Made by a program: the position numbers and the translations under genes
NCBI RefSeq assembly: GCF_014640255.1
Contig: NZ_BMGP01000001.1
Span: 785,851-849,850, forward strand
Direction: 5' to 3'
Length of the DNA stretch: 64,000 nucleotides
DNA from: Subtercola lobariae
Lineage (GTDB): Bacteria > Actinomycetota > Actinomycetes > Actinomycetales > Microbacteriaceae
Part shown: one piece after another, positions 37,899 through 47,226 of the stretch
How positions within the stretch are numbered: position 1 is the stretch's first letter
Layout: each line of letters opens with the position of its first letter
Notes under the pieces: generated by a model
What the model was told of the DNA's origin: nothing
The model's database searches: none
Seen by the model: only the letters and a program-made list of their open reading frames with translations

Positions 37899-39575
37899 TC
37901 AGAGCGGCAGCTCGAGTCTGAAGCAGGCGCCACCCTCGGGTGCCTCATGTACGGTGAGACGGCCGCTGAGCCGCGCGGCCAACCGCGAGGCGATCGACAG
38001 CCCCAGGCCACTTCCGACCGGCCTCGAATCGCTGTATTTGTCGTGGAGAACCCCGCGCTCGAAGGCAACAGATCGGTCACCCAACGACAGTCCAGGCCCG
38101 CTGTCTCGCACTTCCACCAAGACAAGCTCTGACTGCCGGCCGGGCGTCGCAGCGTTTCCCCGAGTCGCCTCCTCCCCGGGCTCGCGAGCCGCCCTCCTCA
38201 GAGCCAACACGACAATGCCCTCCGCTCCGGCCACCCCATCCGAGTCACCTCCTCCGTCTGCAGGCGCAGCACTCGTTGCCCGCACCGCGTTGTCGAGCAA
38301 CCCGTCGATGATCTGACGCACTCGCTGCGGGTCGGTGGTTGTGATGACGGGCTCCGCTACCGCAGAGAGCTGCAGGCGAAGGCCCGCCTGCGCGCACCGA
38401 GCCTGCCACGCCAGCTCTACCGTTTGAACGAGTTCGGTGAGGTCGGTGGGGCGGGCATCCACTCTGAAATCGTCGGCTTCGAGGCGCGCGAGTTCGAGCA
38501 GATCGGTCACGAAACGGTTCAATCGTTCGGTTTCGGCGACCAAGGTGCTTCCGACTCGCGCAATGTCGTCAGGTGCGACGACGCCATCAGCCAACGCTTC
38601 GCCGTAGCCGCGCAGGGCCGTCAACGGGCTGCGGATGTCGTGCGAGATCGAGAGCAGAAACTCGCGCTGCCGAGATTCGCTCGTTCGTAGTGCCGCGTCG
38701 AGGCTTTCGAGCGCCGCGGTGACATCGTCGACTTCAGTAACGGCAGATCGCGGCAGATGCGAAATCGCGCGCGCGGCCCACCCGGCACCCGGCGACGCTT
38801 CCGCCGCCCCGCCCGTCCCGCCCGCCCCGGCCGCCCCGCCCCGCCACACCGGCCACACCGGCCCTACCGACTCGACGGGCCCCACCCACTCGACGGGCCC
38901 TACAAACCCGCCCGGCCCTACCGACTCGCCCCGCCCCACCGACTCGCCTAACCCCACCGACCCCGGCCCCACCGAATCTCGGCCACCCGGCGCGTCCCGA
39001 TGCGCAAGCCGCCGAGCCTTCGCGGCAGCCGCGACAAGAGGCCGCGAAAGCCATCGGGCGAGAGCTGTTCCGATCAGAATGGCCAGCACGAGCCCCACGA
39101 CAAGGGCGATGCCGAGCCGCACAAGAACCTGGCCAGTTCCGGCATAGACCGTGTCGAGCGGGCGAGCGAGCACAACTGCTCCGCCCGCCTTGGTGGGCCG
39201 TGCTTCGACGAGCACCCGCTCGCCAGAAACCGTCACCGTGTCGGAGACCGGTTGCCCGGCGAGTGCTCGACGCGCGAACGCGTCGCTGATGTACTTCGCT
39301 CCGTCGCCCGTGGTCGCTCCGTCTGCGGTGACCACGACGACTTCGGTTCCGCTGGGCCCGATCAGCCGCTGTTGCCGTTGTACGAGTGCGAGCGATGCGG
39401 CGGGCGTGGCCGCGAAACTCTCTGCCGATTGGGCGAGCTCGGCCCGCGCTTGGTCGACAGCCGACGCCCGTATCAGCGGAAACGCCACGGCCGCCGTCAC
39501 CAGCACCGCCAGCGCGGCAACGGCAGTCGTCACAATCGTGATTCGCCCCGAAAGTGAGGCCAGCCACCGCTTCAC
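37899..39575 (-). CDS. Sensor histidine kinase (two-component)
   Basis: About 558 aa from a GTG at 39575, overlapping the response-regulator stop by 4 nt. One transmembrane helix lies at about 12-36, a periplasmic sensor follows, and a second helix is at about 151-172. HAMP then follows, but residues 201-243 are tandem VGP(G/V)xS units from degenerate GGCCCCACC-type DNA repeats (38847-38975), inside the HAMP region. The kinase core has SISHDIRSPLTALRG (H312) and a C-terminal ATPase with SGPGLSL and GSGLGLSI loops. Partner of the regulator upstream. Confidence 0.88.
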   Translation of the reverse strand: MKRWLASLSGRITIVTTAVAALAVLVTAAVAFPLIRASAVDQARAELAQSAESFAATPAASLALVQRQQRLIGPSGTEVVVVTADGATTGDGAKYISDAFARRALAGQPVSDTVTVSGERVLVEARPTKAGGAVVLARPLDTVYAGTGQVLVRLGIALVVGLVLAILIGTALARWLSRPLVAAAAKARRLAHRDAPGGRDSVGPGSVGLGESVGRGESVGPGGFVGPVEWVGPVESVGPVWPVWRGGAAGAGGTGGAAEASPGAGWAARAISHLPRSAVTEVDDVTAALESLDAALRTSESRQREFLLSISHDIRSPLTALRGYGEALADGVVAPDDIARVGSTLVAETERLNRFVTDLLELARLEADDFRVDARPTDLTELVQTVELAWQARCAQAGLRLQLSAVAEPVITTTDPQRVRQIIDGLLDNAVRATSAAPADGGGDSDGVAGAEGIVVLALRRAAREPGEEATRGNAATPGRQSELVLVEVRDSGPGLSLGDRSVAFERGVLHDKYSDSRPVGSGLGLSIASRLAARLSGRLTVHEAPEGGACFRLELPL

Positions 39576-40258
39576 GTCCGCCCCGCCGCCGAATACCCGA
39601 CCCCGCGCGACGTACGAATCGGGCTCGCCTCGCCGAGTTTCGCCCGCAGCTGCGCCACATGCACATCGACCGTGCGCGCCCCGCTGTAATTCGCCTGCCC
39701 CCACACGGCAGACAGCAGCTGCTCACGACTGAAAACCCGCCCAGGCGCCCGGCAGAGGTAAGCGAGCAGGTCGAATTCGGTCGCGGTGAGGTCGATGCGC
39801 GTTCCGGATGCCCGAACGCTCCGTTCATCCGCATCGATCTCAAGGGCGCCGAGCACAAGCTTCTGACCAACGAGAACCCCGGCTGTGCGACGGAGTATTC
39901 CGCGCAGCCGCGCCACGAGTTCGCGCGGCGAGAACGGCTTGGTGAGGTAGTCGTCTGCCCCGAGCTCGAGCCCGAGAATTCGGTCGACCTCGTCATCGCG
40001 GGCCGTCACGAAAATGATGGGCGTCCAGTTGCCCGCTTCGCGCAACCTCCGGCAGATCGTGATGCCGTCAAGGCCCGGCAGCCCCACGTCGAGCACGATG
40101 GCCACGGGGTTCAGTCGCCTGATCTCGGCCAGTGCTCGCTCCCCGTCGCTCTCGGAGTGCACCCCGAAACCGGCCTGCGACAGGTAGAGCCGTTCGAGGT
40201 CGGCTATGGCGGGGTCGTCTTCGACGATCACCACCAGGCCTTTCTCGGTTGACTGCAT
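39572..40258 (-). CDS. OmpR/PhoB-family response regulator
   Basis: 228 aa from ATG 40258; the open frame extends to 40519 without family similarity. The receiver domain has D14-D15 in VEDDP, the phospho-acceptor D57 in VLDVGLPG and lysine in YLTKPF. The C-terminal winged helix (about 130-225) includes LTATEFDLLAYLCRAPG and VDVHVAQLRAKL. It is first in an operon with the histidine kinase. It is divergent from a predicted membrane protein gene that may be a target. Confidence 0.93.
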   Translation of the reverse strand: MQSTEKGLVVIVEDDPAIADLERLYLSQAGFGVHSESDGERALAEIRRLNPVAIVLDVGLPGLDGITICRRLREAGNWTPIIFVTARDDEVDRILGLELGADDYLTKPFSPRELVARLRGILRRTAGVLVGQKLVLGALEIDADERSVRASGTRIDLTATEFDLLAYLCRAPGRVFSREQLLSAVWGQANYSGARTVDVHVAQLRAKLGEASPIRTSRGVGYSAAGRT

Positions 40259-40440
40259 GCTGCAATCTAACCGCCGTTGCCCTTTGCATGGGCTGTGCGC
40301 GGCTTCGTGGGGGTGCGGATGCCCGCAATCTTTACACTCCTCGAACACGCGCCGAACCTGCTGCTGTTCTGGCGGGCGCAGGGTTGTCTCTATCGAACCC
40401 ATGTCGTGGTTCGCCTTACCTCGCCCGAAAAGGATCAACC

Positions 40441-41031
40441 GTGACCAACCACCCCGCAGAACCCACCCCCTCAAACGTTCCCGCATCACCATTCGCACCT
40501 CCCGCACCTCCCGCACCACTCACGCAGGCCGCACCTGCCGCGCGAAAGCATCGCCGCGGCTTCATTGCGGCAGGCAGCGCCGTGGGCGTCGCGGCCCTGA
40601 TCGCGGTGGGCGCCGTCGGTGCGAGTGCCGCCTTCGCCGGCGGCCCGACGCCGACGCCAACTCCGAGCGCCAGCGCCAATGCCAGTGGCTCGGCGCATTC
40701 TCACGCCGGGCTGCGTTCAGGCCCTCTGCGCCGCGAAATCGAGAACGACATTCGCACCGGCAGCGACGCGCCAACACGAGCGCAGAAGATTGCCACCACG
40801 CTCGTGAATTCGCCCAAGCTGTTCGCAAAGTTTCCGGCGAACCTGCAAACCGACCTCACCAGCCTCAAGAATGCCACCGGCGCCGCCATAGCAACGGATG
40901 CCGCCACCCTCAAGAACACGGCACTCAGCGGCGGGTACGGCGCCGAGGTGCAGAAGGTCGCAGAACGCATTCAGACCCGAGTGCAGTCTGGTGCTGGCAC
41001 CCACACGGCGACGCCCACGCCGGCTTCATAG
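40441..41031 (+). CDS. Hypothetical single-pass membrane protein
   Basis: About 196 aa from GTG 40441, preceded by AAAAGGATC. A Pro-rich cytoplasmic N-terminus (1-40) leads to one transmembrane helix (about 42-65) and then a Thr/Pro linker and an exported C-terminal domain with DIRTGSDAPTRAQKIATTLV. No family is recognised. Being divergent from the two-component operon, with a 182-nt gap, it is a likely target or accessory. Confidence 0.65.
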   Translation: MTNHPAEPTPSNVPASPFAPPAPPAPLTQAAPAARKHRRGFIAAGSAVGVAALIAVGAVGASAAFAGGPTPTPTPSASANASGSAHSHAGLRSGPLRREIENDIRTGSDAPTRAQKIATTLVNSPKLFAKFPANLQTDLTSLKNATGAAIATDAATLKNTALSGGYGAEVQKVAERIQTRVQSGAGTHTATPTPAS

Positions 41032-41097
41032 AGCACCCGAAATTCGTAGAGCACCTGAAGTAGTAGAGCACCTGAAGTAGTAGAGCGCGCGAAGGAG
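41029..41097. repeat. 17-18 bp tandem repeats before DUF1996
   Basis: Four units beginning TAGAGC follow each other: an 18-bp diverged copy at 41029, two identical 17-bp copies TAGAGCACCTGAAGTAG at 41047-41063 and 41064-41080, and a diverged copy ending in the ribosome site GAAGGAG (41081-41097). Each carries TAG stops in more than one frame. The first overlaps the stop of the upstream gene. Confidence 0.8.
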
Positions 41098-41106
41098 ATC
41101 AGCGGA

Positions 41107-42132
41107 ATGGAGAAAGTCGTGTTCAGCAGAAAGTTCGTGCTGGTGGGCGCCATCGTCGCCGTGGCACTTGTGGCGGTGGGGAGTGGCGCGGGGGTTGCGT
41201 TGGCAGTGGGAGTGCTCGGGCATCCTGCCGCCAGCGCGGCCGCACCGAGCGCCACAAGCGGCCCAGGCGCAAGCAGCGTCAACACGGCAGGCTTTCCCAC
41301 CGGCAAGACCGGCATCTTCACCGATACCTGCGGAACGTCGCTGCGAGCGCCGAACGACCCGATCATGATGCCAGGTATGACGGGAATGTCGATGCAGCAC
41401 GACTTCTTCGGAAACTCGTCACCGACCGCGAGTTCGGTACCGGCCCAGCTCGTGGGCGGGAGCACGACATGCTCGACTTCTGCCGATTCTTCGGCGTACT
41501 GGACTCCTGTCGTTTACCAGAACGGGGTGGCGTTGACGCCGTCGAAGGCACTGATCTACTGGCGAGCCCCGGCTGCCACAGCGAAATCGGTGCAGACTAT
41601 TCCGGTCGGGCTCACGATGATCGCGGGCAACGAGAATGCCACGGTACCGCAAGACGATTCGATCGTGAACTGGACCTGCTCGACTCCGTCTGACGCGACC
41701 GCGAAGACCACGGTCGAGAAGCCCTCTGACGCGCCTCATGATTGCCCGGCGGGCCAGAGCATACGGCTGGTCATCTCGTTTCCGAATTGCTGGGATGGCA
41801 CGACTCTCGACGGCCACACTCAGCAGAACGTCGTGTATGCCGGTGCGAAAATGCAGTCGGCCAGCGCAACATGCCCCAGTTCGCATCCCGTTCAGATTCC
41901 GCAGGTCGTGGTGCACGTCAATTACCCCACCTCGAGCGCGACGGGGCTCACGCTTTCGACGGGCCCGACCAGCCAGGGCCCGATGGTTACCGGCCATGCC
42001 GACTTCATGAGCGGGTGGAACCAGAAGGTACTCACCGCCGACGTGGCAGCCTGTGTCGACGCCGCGACTCAATGCGGCCCCGTTTCGGGCGCCGCAGCCA
42101 CACCTCGAGGGGGAGTGGTTCGCTCGAACTGA
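41107..42132 (+). CDS. DUF1996-domain exported protein
   Basis: 341 aa from ATG 41107 after GAAGGAG. A signal sequence or anchor occupies about 7-40 (VLVGAIVAVALVAVGSGAG). The DUF1996 domain follows: HDFFGNSS, then WTPVVYQNG, then VISFPNCWDGTTLDGH, and CPSSHPVQIPQVVVHVNY near the end, with conserved cysteines that could form disulphides. The family is shared by actinobacteria and fungi and often acts in the cell wall, but no enzymatic role is agreed. It may share a transcript with the upstream membrane protein. Confidence 0.88.
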   Translation: MEKVVFSRKFVLVGAIVAVALVAVGSGAGVALAVGVLGHPAASAAAPSATSGPGASSVNTAGFPTGKTGIFTDTCGTSLRAPNDPIMMPGMTGMSMQHDFFGNSSPTASSVPAQLVGGSTTCSTSADSSAYWTPVVYQNGVALTPSKALIYWRAPAATAKSVQTIPVGLTMIAGNENATVPQDDSIVNWTCSTPSDATAKTTVEKPSDAPHDCPAGQSIRLVISFPNCWDGTTLDGHTQQNVVYAGAKMQSASATCPSSHPVQIPQVVVHVNYPTSSATGLTLSTGPTSQGPMVTGHADFMSGWNQKVLTADVAACVDAATQCGPVSGAAATPRGGVVRSN

Positions 42133-42163
42133 GTGACGCGTGGGCAGAGCCTAGGCTGTAAGC

Positions 42164-43138
42164 ATGGCGCAATCTGGAGCAGACAGAGCAGACAGAGCAG
42201 ACAGAGCAGACAGAGCAGACGGAGCACACGGGGAACACGGAGCAGACGGAACAGACGGAGCAGCAGCGTTCGAGGGAGTCGCCATCATCACGGGCGCGAA
42301 CTCGGGGCTCGGCTTCGAAACGGCCCGGCGGCTGGCGGCGATGTCGACGAGCAACACGGTCGTTCTCGCCTGCCGTGACCTGGCGAAAGCGACCGTTGCG
42401 CAACGAGCCATTACGGCAACAACGGGTAACACCAACGTGCGCGCGATGCGCCTCGACGTGGCATCCATCTCGTCGGTGCGTGAGTTCGCCGCCGAGTGGC
42501 ACAGCGCCGCCGAAGCGCCGATCGACGCCCTGGTGTGTAACGCAGGTATCTCTCGAGGCCCGGCAGAAACCGTCGACGAACTTGACGGAGTGTTCGAAAC
42601 GAACCACCTGGGTCATTTTCTGCTCAGCCAGCTGCTTCTCGACTCGATCGCCGAGAACGGCCGAGTGATCTCTGTCTCGAGCGACATGCACAGCCCGCCG
42701 GGGCCGCGCCTGAAGTGGCCCGGCGCTGAGGTGCTGGCGCATCCGGGGCAGAAGGCAGCTGTGTCGAGGCTTCGGTATTCGTACTCGAAGCTCTGCAATC
42801 TCTACTTCAGCTACGAGTTCTCGAGGCGACTGCGTGCGGAGCAGTCGGGCATTTCGGTCGCGGCCTTCAACCCGGGGCTGATGACGGAGACGAATTTCGC
42901 CCGCATTCCGCGACCGGTGGGTGCCGTGATGAAACGCATTTTCGCGTCGCGCCTCGGCAGCCTCGAGACCTCGAGCGTAGCGCTGGCCGGGCTCGCCGCC
43001 GGCGAAAGCCCGGTGCCCATCGACGACCACTACTTCGACCGCACCGACCAGGTTTTCACGCGCTCGTCAGACCTGTCGTACAACGAAAAGAACGCCCGCG
43101 AGCTGTGGCGAGTGAGCAGCGAACTGACTCAGCTGTGA
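42164..43138 (+). CDS. SDR-family oxidoreductase with repeat-encoded N-terminus
   Basis: 324 aa. The first 36 residues are ADR/ADG repeats encoded by about nine copies of a 9-bp unit AGCAGACAG (42176-42262). The SDR core begins at GVAIITGANSGLGFETARRL, with CNAGISRG and the YSYSKLCNL active-site lysine segment. The core resembles WW-domain-oxidoreductase/protochlorophyllide-reductase-like SDRs, with the conserved NHLGHFLL. If translation begins within the repeats, a shorter start is possible, but none has a good ribosome site. Confidence 0.86.
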   Translation: MAQSGADRADRADRADRADGAHGEHGADGTDGAAAFEGVAIITGANSGLGFETARRLAAMSTSNTVVLACRDLAKATVAQRAITATTGNTNVRAMRLDVASISSVREFAAEWHSAAEAPIDALVCNAGISRGPAETVDELDGVFETNHLGHFLLSQLLLDSIAENGRVISVSSDMHSPPGPRLKWPGAEVLAHPGQKAAVSRLRYSYSKLCNLYFSYEFSRRLRAEQSGISVAAFNPGLMTETNFARIPRPVGAVMKRIFASRLGSLETSSVALAGLAAGESPVPIDDHYFDRTDQVFTRSSDLSYNEKNARELWRVSSELTQL

Positions 43139-43206
43139 GCATGACGCGGGCACGGCGTGATGCCTGACGGCTTCGGATGCGGCCGAGCCGTACGGTCGCC
43201 GCACGA

Positions 43207-44109
43207 TCAGCCGGAAATGTCTTTGCGGCTGAACCACCACGCACCAACAGCGCCGAACACAACAGCCCACACCAATCCCGACAAGACGGAGTTCGCCACC
43301 GGAGCAAGATCGACCGGCGACATGAAGAACTGGTCGAACGCCGCTGAGTAATGCGTCGGCAACACAACACGAATGTCGCCAAGCGTCGGAATCGAATCGA
43401 GCAGGCGCGACAAGATCGAGACCAGAACGACTCCACCGGCCGCTGCCAGCGGGCTGTTGGCCACGACTGTGAGCAGGGTGCCGAGTCCGGCCGCCCAGAG
43501 CAGCCCCGACGCCCCCGTCGCGGTAGCTAGGGCGATTCGCCCGAGCGAATCGGCGAACGAGAGTTGCGGGCCGTTCGGTATTTGTATGCCGCCGGTTCCG
43601 TACGAGATGACGCCGACAACCACCGCCACGACGGCCAGAGCAATGAGCCCGGCAAGCAGCAGGGTCGACGCAACCGCCACCTTCACCCACAGCAGCCGAA
43701 GACGTGGCACAGGAATGGTCAGCAGATATTTCAATGTAGAGCGAGATGCCTCACCCGCGATCATGTCTCCGAACAGCAGTGCGGCGATGATGGTCAGCAG
43801 AAACCCGGCGCTCAGTTCGATGACGAATGCGGCGAACGTTGTGCCACTGACCTGAGCGAGCGCGATCAAACTGGTCGTGCTGCTGCTGGATGCGCCCGTG
43901 CCGCCGCCACTGCTGCTGCTTGCGGGCGGCCCGCCAACGAGCAGTGCGATTCTCACAATGATAGGCAGCACCACGAGAATGATGAGCACGATGCGCACCC
44001 GCCACTGACTCAGTTGGCGCGCCAGCTCGACGCGAAACGGCATCGTGGTGTGCCGGCGCTCTGCGGTCACACGTGTCGCTGGGGCAGTGGATGCTCGTAC
44101 TGTGCTCAT
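43207..44109 (-). CDS. ABC-2 type exporter permease
   Basis: 300 aa with six predicted transmembrane segments. The first is at about 40-60; a Ser/Gly-rich loop (GPPASSSSGGGTGASSSS) follows. The conserved EASRSTLKYLLTIPVPRLRL segment is the cytoplasmic coupling region of ABC-2 permeases. The start overlaps the stop of the ATPase fusion gene by 4 nt (ATGA), so it is made with that partner. Substrate unknown. Confidence 0.9.
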   Translation of the reverse strand: MSTVRASTAPATRVTAERRHTTMPFRVELARQLSQWRVRIVLIILVVLPIIVRIALLVGGPPASSSSGGGTGASSSSTTSLIALAQVSGTTFAAFVIELSAGFLLTIIAALLFGDMIAGEASRSTLKYLLTIPVPRLRLLWVKVAVASTLLLAGLIALAVVAVVVGVISYGTGGIQIPNGPQLSFADSLGRIALATATGASGLLWAAGLGTLLTVVANSPLAAAGGVVLVSILSRLLDSIPTLGDIRVVLPTHYSAAFDQFFMSPVDLAPVANSVLSGLVWAVVFGAVGAWWFSRKDISG

Positions 44110-47100
44110 GCCGATGGCTCCCTTGCGCCGATCAACGAAAGAAACGCTTCTTCCAAGTGCCGCCCGCGCTGCAGGCTCGTAACACCCACTCCTGCTTCGA
44201 CCAGCGTTGCGACTACCGAATCGACCGGGTGCGCGCCGGGCAGAACTCGTATGCCGCTGGGTTCATGAGCTTCGGCGCGGTCGACGCCCAAGTTCCGCAC
44301 GGCGGCGAGTGCTGCGTCGACGTCGGTGACGCCGATCACGAGCTCGCTCGAGTCACCGGCGATGTCGCCGACGGGGCCGGTGGCCACGACCTTGCCGTGC
44401 GACATCACGACCACGTGGGTGCAAGTGAGCTCGACTTCGCCGAGCAGGTGCGACGACACGATGACGGTTCTGCCGCCCTCTGCGTACCTTCGCAACACAC
44501 CCCGCAAAGCCGTGATTTGGGGCGGGTCGAGCCCATTGGTGGGTTCGTCGAGAACGAGCAGATCGGGCATCCCGAGCATGGCCTGAGCGATGGCCAAGCG
44601 TTGACGCATGCCCTGGCTGTAGCCGCGAACGGGCTTTGCGAGGGCGCCGCCGAGGTCGGCTACGGCCAGCGCCTCGTCGAATTGCGCTTCGCTCGCTGGG
44701 CGACCGGTAGCTGCCCAGTACAGTTCGAGGTTGCGGCGCCCCGAGAGGTGCGGCAGAAAGCCGGGGCCTTCGATGAAGCAGCCGAGCCGCGAGAGCACGG
44801 GCGAACCGGGGCTGATGGTCGCTCCGAACGAGCTCGCCGAGCCAGAGTCGGGGCGGATGAGGCCGGCCACCATACGCAATGTGGTGGTCTTACCTGCGCC
44901 GTTTTCGCCGAGGAGGCCGAGCACCTGCCCGCGTTCGACCGTGAATGAGACGTCGTCGACGGCGAGAAAGCCCGAGCGGAAGCGCTTGGTGAGCCCGTTG
45001 ATCTGCAGCGGGGGCCCTTCGGGTTCGCGTTCAGATTCAAACGCCGCCGCCGCTGACGGCGCTGCCGCGGCTTCGCCGGGCACGGGGCTCGCCCCGGGGC
45101 GCGTGCTCGTGCTCGCTTTTGCCGTGGCCGGGCTGCGGCGACTCCGAATGAGCGCGACCACAATGAGGCCGAGCGCCACCAGAAGCGTAACGCCGATGCC
45201 GATCAGCGAACCGAGTGTCGGAAGCCCGGCGCTCTTATCGGTCGACTGTGCGGCAACGGTGGGTAGAGTGATCGGCCCATCGATCGCCACGCTGTAGGCG
45301 GCCGGAGTGGCCGCTCCCGAGAATTGTGAATCGCTGGTGCGAATGGTGAGCGTTAGGCGGTCACCGGGTGTGAAGCTCCACGCCGTCGCAGGCAGGGTCA
45401 CGGTGACATCTGCGCCGCTGGCGGGCAGAGCGACATGAATCGGGGCCACGCCGCCCGGCAACGCTCGGGTCGCGGTTCCGGTAGTCACCGAGAGCTGGGC
45501 GTACAGCACGGCGTCGCTCGATGCTGTTGTGGTGGGTGGCGCGCCGGTAGCGGCGGCGTTTGTCGATGCAGCGTTTGTCGATCCAGGGTTTGTCGATCCA
45601 GCGTTTGTCGACGCGGCGCTTTCGAGTGCAGCGTTTTCGGGCGCGGGCGTCACATGAACGCGCACGGTCGCCGCGCCGGCGAGAATCACCGGGTCGGTGA
45701 GCGGGGCCGAAACGAAGGCGGCTTGTTCGGCCGGTGGGTTCGAGGCTGAGAGCAACCCAGAGATCGCCCCGCCCGCAACACTGCCCGTGTTCAGACCCGG
45801 AACGCCGGTGACAGACTCCGGCTGGCCACCCGGCGGGTTGACGATGCTCGTTTCGGCGCCGGCGAGAGCGATCTGCTGCCCGGTTGAGGCACCGTTCAGG
45901 CCGGGGTAGCTCGCGGCGGTGATGGTCTGACCGAAACCGGTAGCGCTCGGCGGCACGGCATAGGTGAACGTCGACGGCACCGGCAGGTTCGCCTTCAGAT
46001 GGTCGGCGAGCCACGAGGTGATGATCGTGTCGGTACCCCCGATTCCGCCGCCGTCATGGCCGCCGTTGAACCACTGCAGCGAGACGGGAGCGCCGGCCTT
46101 GACCAGCTGCTGTTCGTTCGCATCGGCCTGGTCGAGCCCGAAGAGATTGTCTTGCAGCCCCTGCAGTAGAAGCGTCGGAGCTTTCATTCCCGAGAGCACG
46201 GTCGACGGCGAAGACTGGGCCAAGAGGGCCAGATCGGCAGCGCTCGGCTGCGCTCCGCTGATGAGATTCTGGTAGAGGGCGCAGAAGGCTGGCGTGAAGC
46301 GCCCGCACGGGTCGGTCGGTGTGATTCCCGCCCCGAAAAGCCGTGAGGCCCAGCCAGATTTGAAGTCGCGCAAGACATCAGTGGCGGTGCCAGAGCTGGT
46401 GCTGCTGTCTGCCACGACGCCCGCCGAGCTCGGAACGAGCGCCTGCGCGAGATTGTTCCAGGTGATCGCGGCGACAACAGTGTCGATTCGTGGATCTGTC
46501 GCGCCGAGCATCAGGGCGAGTGCGCCGCCGTATGAACCGCCGACAACCCCGACGACAGGGTCGCCGTTCACGTTCTGTACCGCGGGTTCACTTGCCAGCA
46601 CGTCGACGAGAGCCCGGGCATCCGGAACCTCGCCGCTCAGCGAGTCGAGCCCGATGGAGCCGCCCGACTGGCCGAAGCCGCGCGCGGTGTAGGCGAGCAC
46701 CACGTAGCCGGCATCTTGCAGTTCTTTCGCCTCGGGTACGAGGTCGGCCTTGGTCTGCCCGAATCCGTGGGCGAGCAGAACGGCGGGGGCAGGCGTGACG
46801 GCGGGGGTGTACAGGTCGACGTCGAGTTGGATGGTCGAGGCGCTGCCGGGCGACTCGGCTACCGGCACGAAGAATGAACGAACGTGCGGGCCGGTCGAGG
46901 CTGCTGCTGTGGATGCGGGCGCGGTGGCTGATGGGGATGTGGCAGCAGTCGCAGCCGCAACTGCTGATGCAGACGCAACTGCTGACGCAGACGCAGACGC
47001 ACTCGCAGTCGCAGCCGCAGGAGTGGCAGCAGTCGCAGTTGTTGCGCCCGTTGCCAACGCCAGCCCCGACGCGAGAATCGCCACGGCGAGCGTCGCCACC

Positions 47101-47213
47101 GCCGCCCGCACTCGACCGTGAGGTCGGCCCGCGCGCTTGGTGCCCGTTCGCCGCTGGCGGGCGTCGCTGCCTCGTGGTGTCGCCGGTGCGGTGCGTCTCA
47201 TGTGTGACCTCAT
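44106..47213 (-). CDS. Fusion: exported S15-type alpha/beta hydrolase + ABC-exporter ATPase
   Basis: 1035 aa. A signal or anchor helix at 36-57 and a long Ala/Ser repeat lead to an S15-like hydrolase (about 115-400) with S227 in VVGGSYGG, D355 in LQGLQDN and H386 in WFNGGHDGG. A jelly-roll type domain follows to about 655, a second transmembrane helix lies at about 667-690, and residues 735-1035 form an ABC ATPase: GENGAGKTT (769-777), YSQGM (865-869), LLVLDEP (885-891). So an outside enzyme is joined to a cytoplasmic motor. It is coupled to the permease. As I recall, similar fusions occur in other actinobacteria. ATG 47201 is an alternative start with GAGGT upstream. Confidence 0.9.
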   Translation of the reverse strand: MRSHMRRTAPATPRGSDARQRRTGTKRAGRPHGRVRAAVATLAVAILASGLALATGATTATAATPAAATASASASASAVASASAVAAATAATSPSATAPASTAAASTGPHVRSFFVPVAESPGSASTIQLDVDLYTPAVTPAPAVLLAHGFGQTKADLVPEAKELQDAGYVVLAYTARGFGQSGGSIGLDSLSGEVPDARALVDVLASEPAVQNVNGDPVVGVVGGSYGGALALMLGATDPRIDTVVAAITWNNLAQALVPSSAGVVADSSTSSGTATDVLRDFKSGWASRLFGAGITPTDPCGRFTPAFCALYQNLISGAQPSAADLALLAQSSPSTVLSGMKAPTLLLQGLQDNLFGLDQADANEQQLVKAGAPVSLQWFNGGHDGGGIGGTDTIITSWLADHLKANLPVPSTFTYAVPPSATGFGQTITAASYPGLNGASTGQQIALAGAETSIVNPPGGQPESVTGVPGLNTGSVAGGAISGLLSASNPPAEQAAFVSAPLTDPVILAGAATVRVHVTPAPENAALESAASTNAGSTNPGSTNAASTNAAATGAPPTTTASSDAVLYAQLSVTTGTATRALPGGVAPIHVALPASGADVTVTLPATAWSFTPGDRLTLTIRTSDSQFSGAATPAAYSVAIDGPITLPTVAAQSTDKSAGLPTLGSLIGIGVTLLVALGLIVVALIRSRRSPATAKASTSTRPGASPVPGEAAAAPSAAAAFESEREPEGPPLQINGLTKRFRSGFLAVDDVSFTVERGQVLGLLGENGAGKTTTLRMVAGLIRPDSGSASSFGATISPGSPVLSRLGCFIEGPGFLPHLSGRRNLELYWAATGRPASEAQFDEALAVADLGGALAKPVRGYSQGMRQRLAIAQAMLGMPDLLVLDEPTNGLDPPQITALRGVLRRYAEGGRTVIVSSHLLGEVELTCTHVVVMSHGKVVATGPVGDIAGDSSELVIGVTDVDAALAAVRNLGVDRAEAHEPSGIRVLPGAHPVDSVVATLVEAGVGVTSLQRGRHLEEAFLSLIGAREPSA

Positions 47214-47226
47214 GCCTGGCGGGGTG

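Noticed and set aside
38847-38975. Possible CRISPR or minisatellite outside genes
   Set aside because: The repeat lies inside the continuous sensor kinase frame and its unit is short and degenerate.
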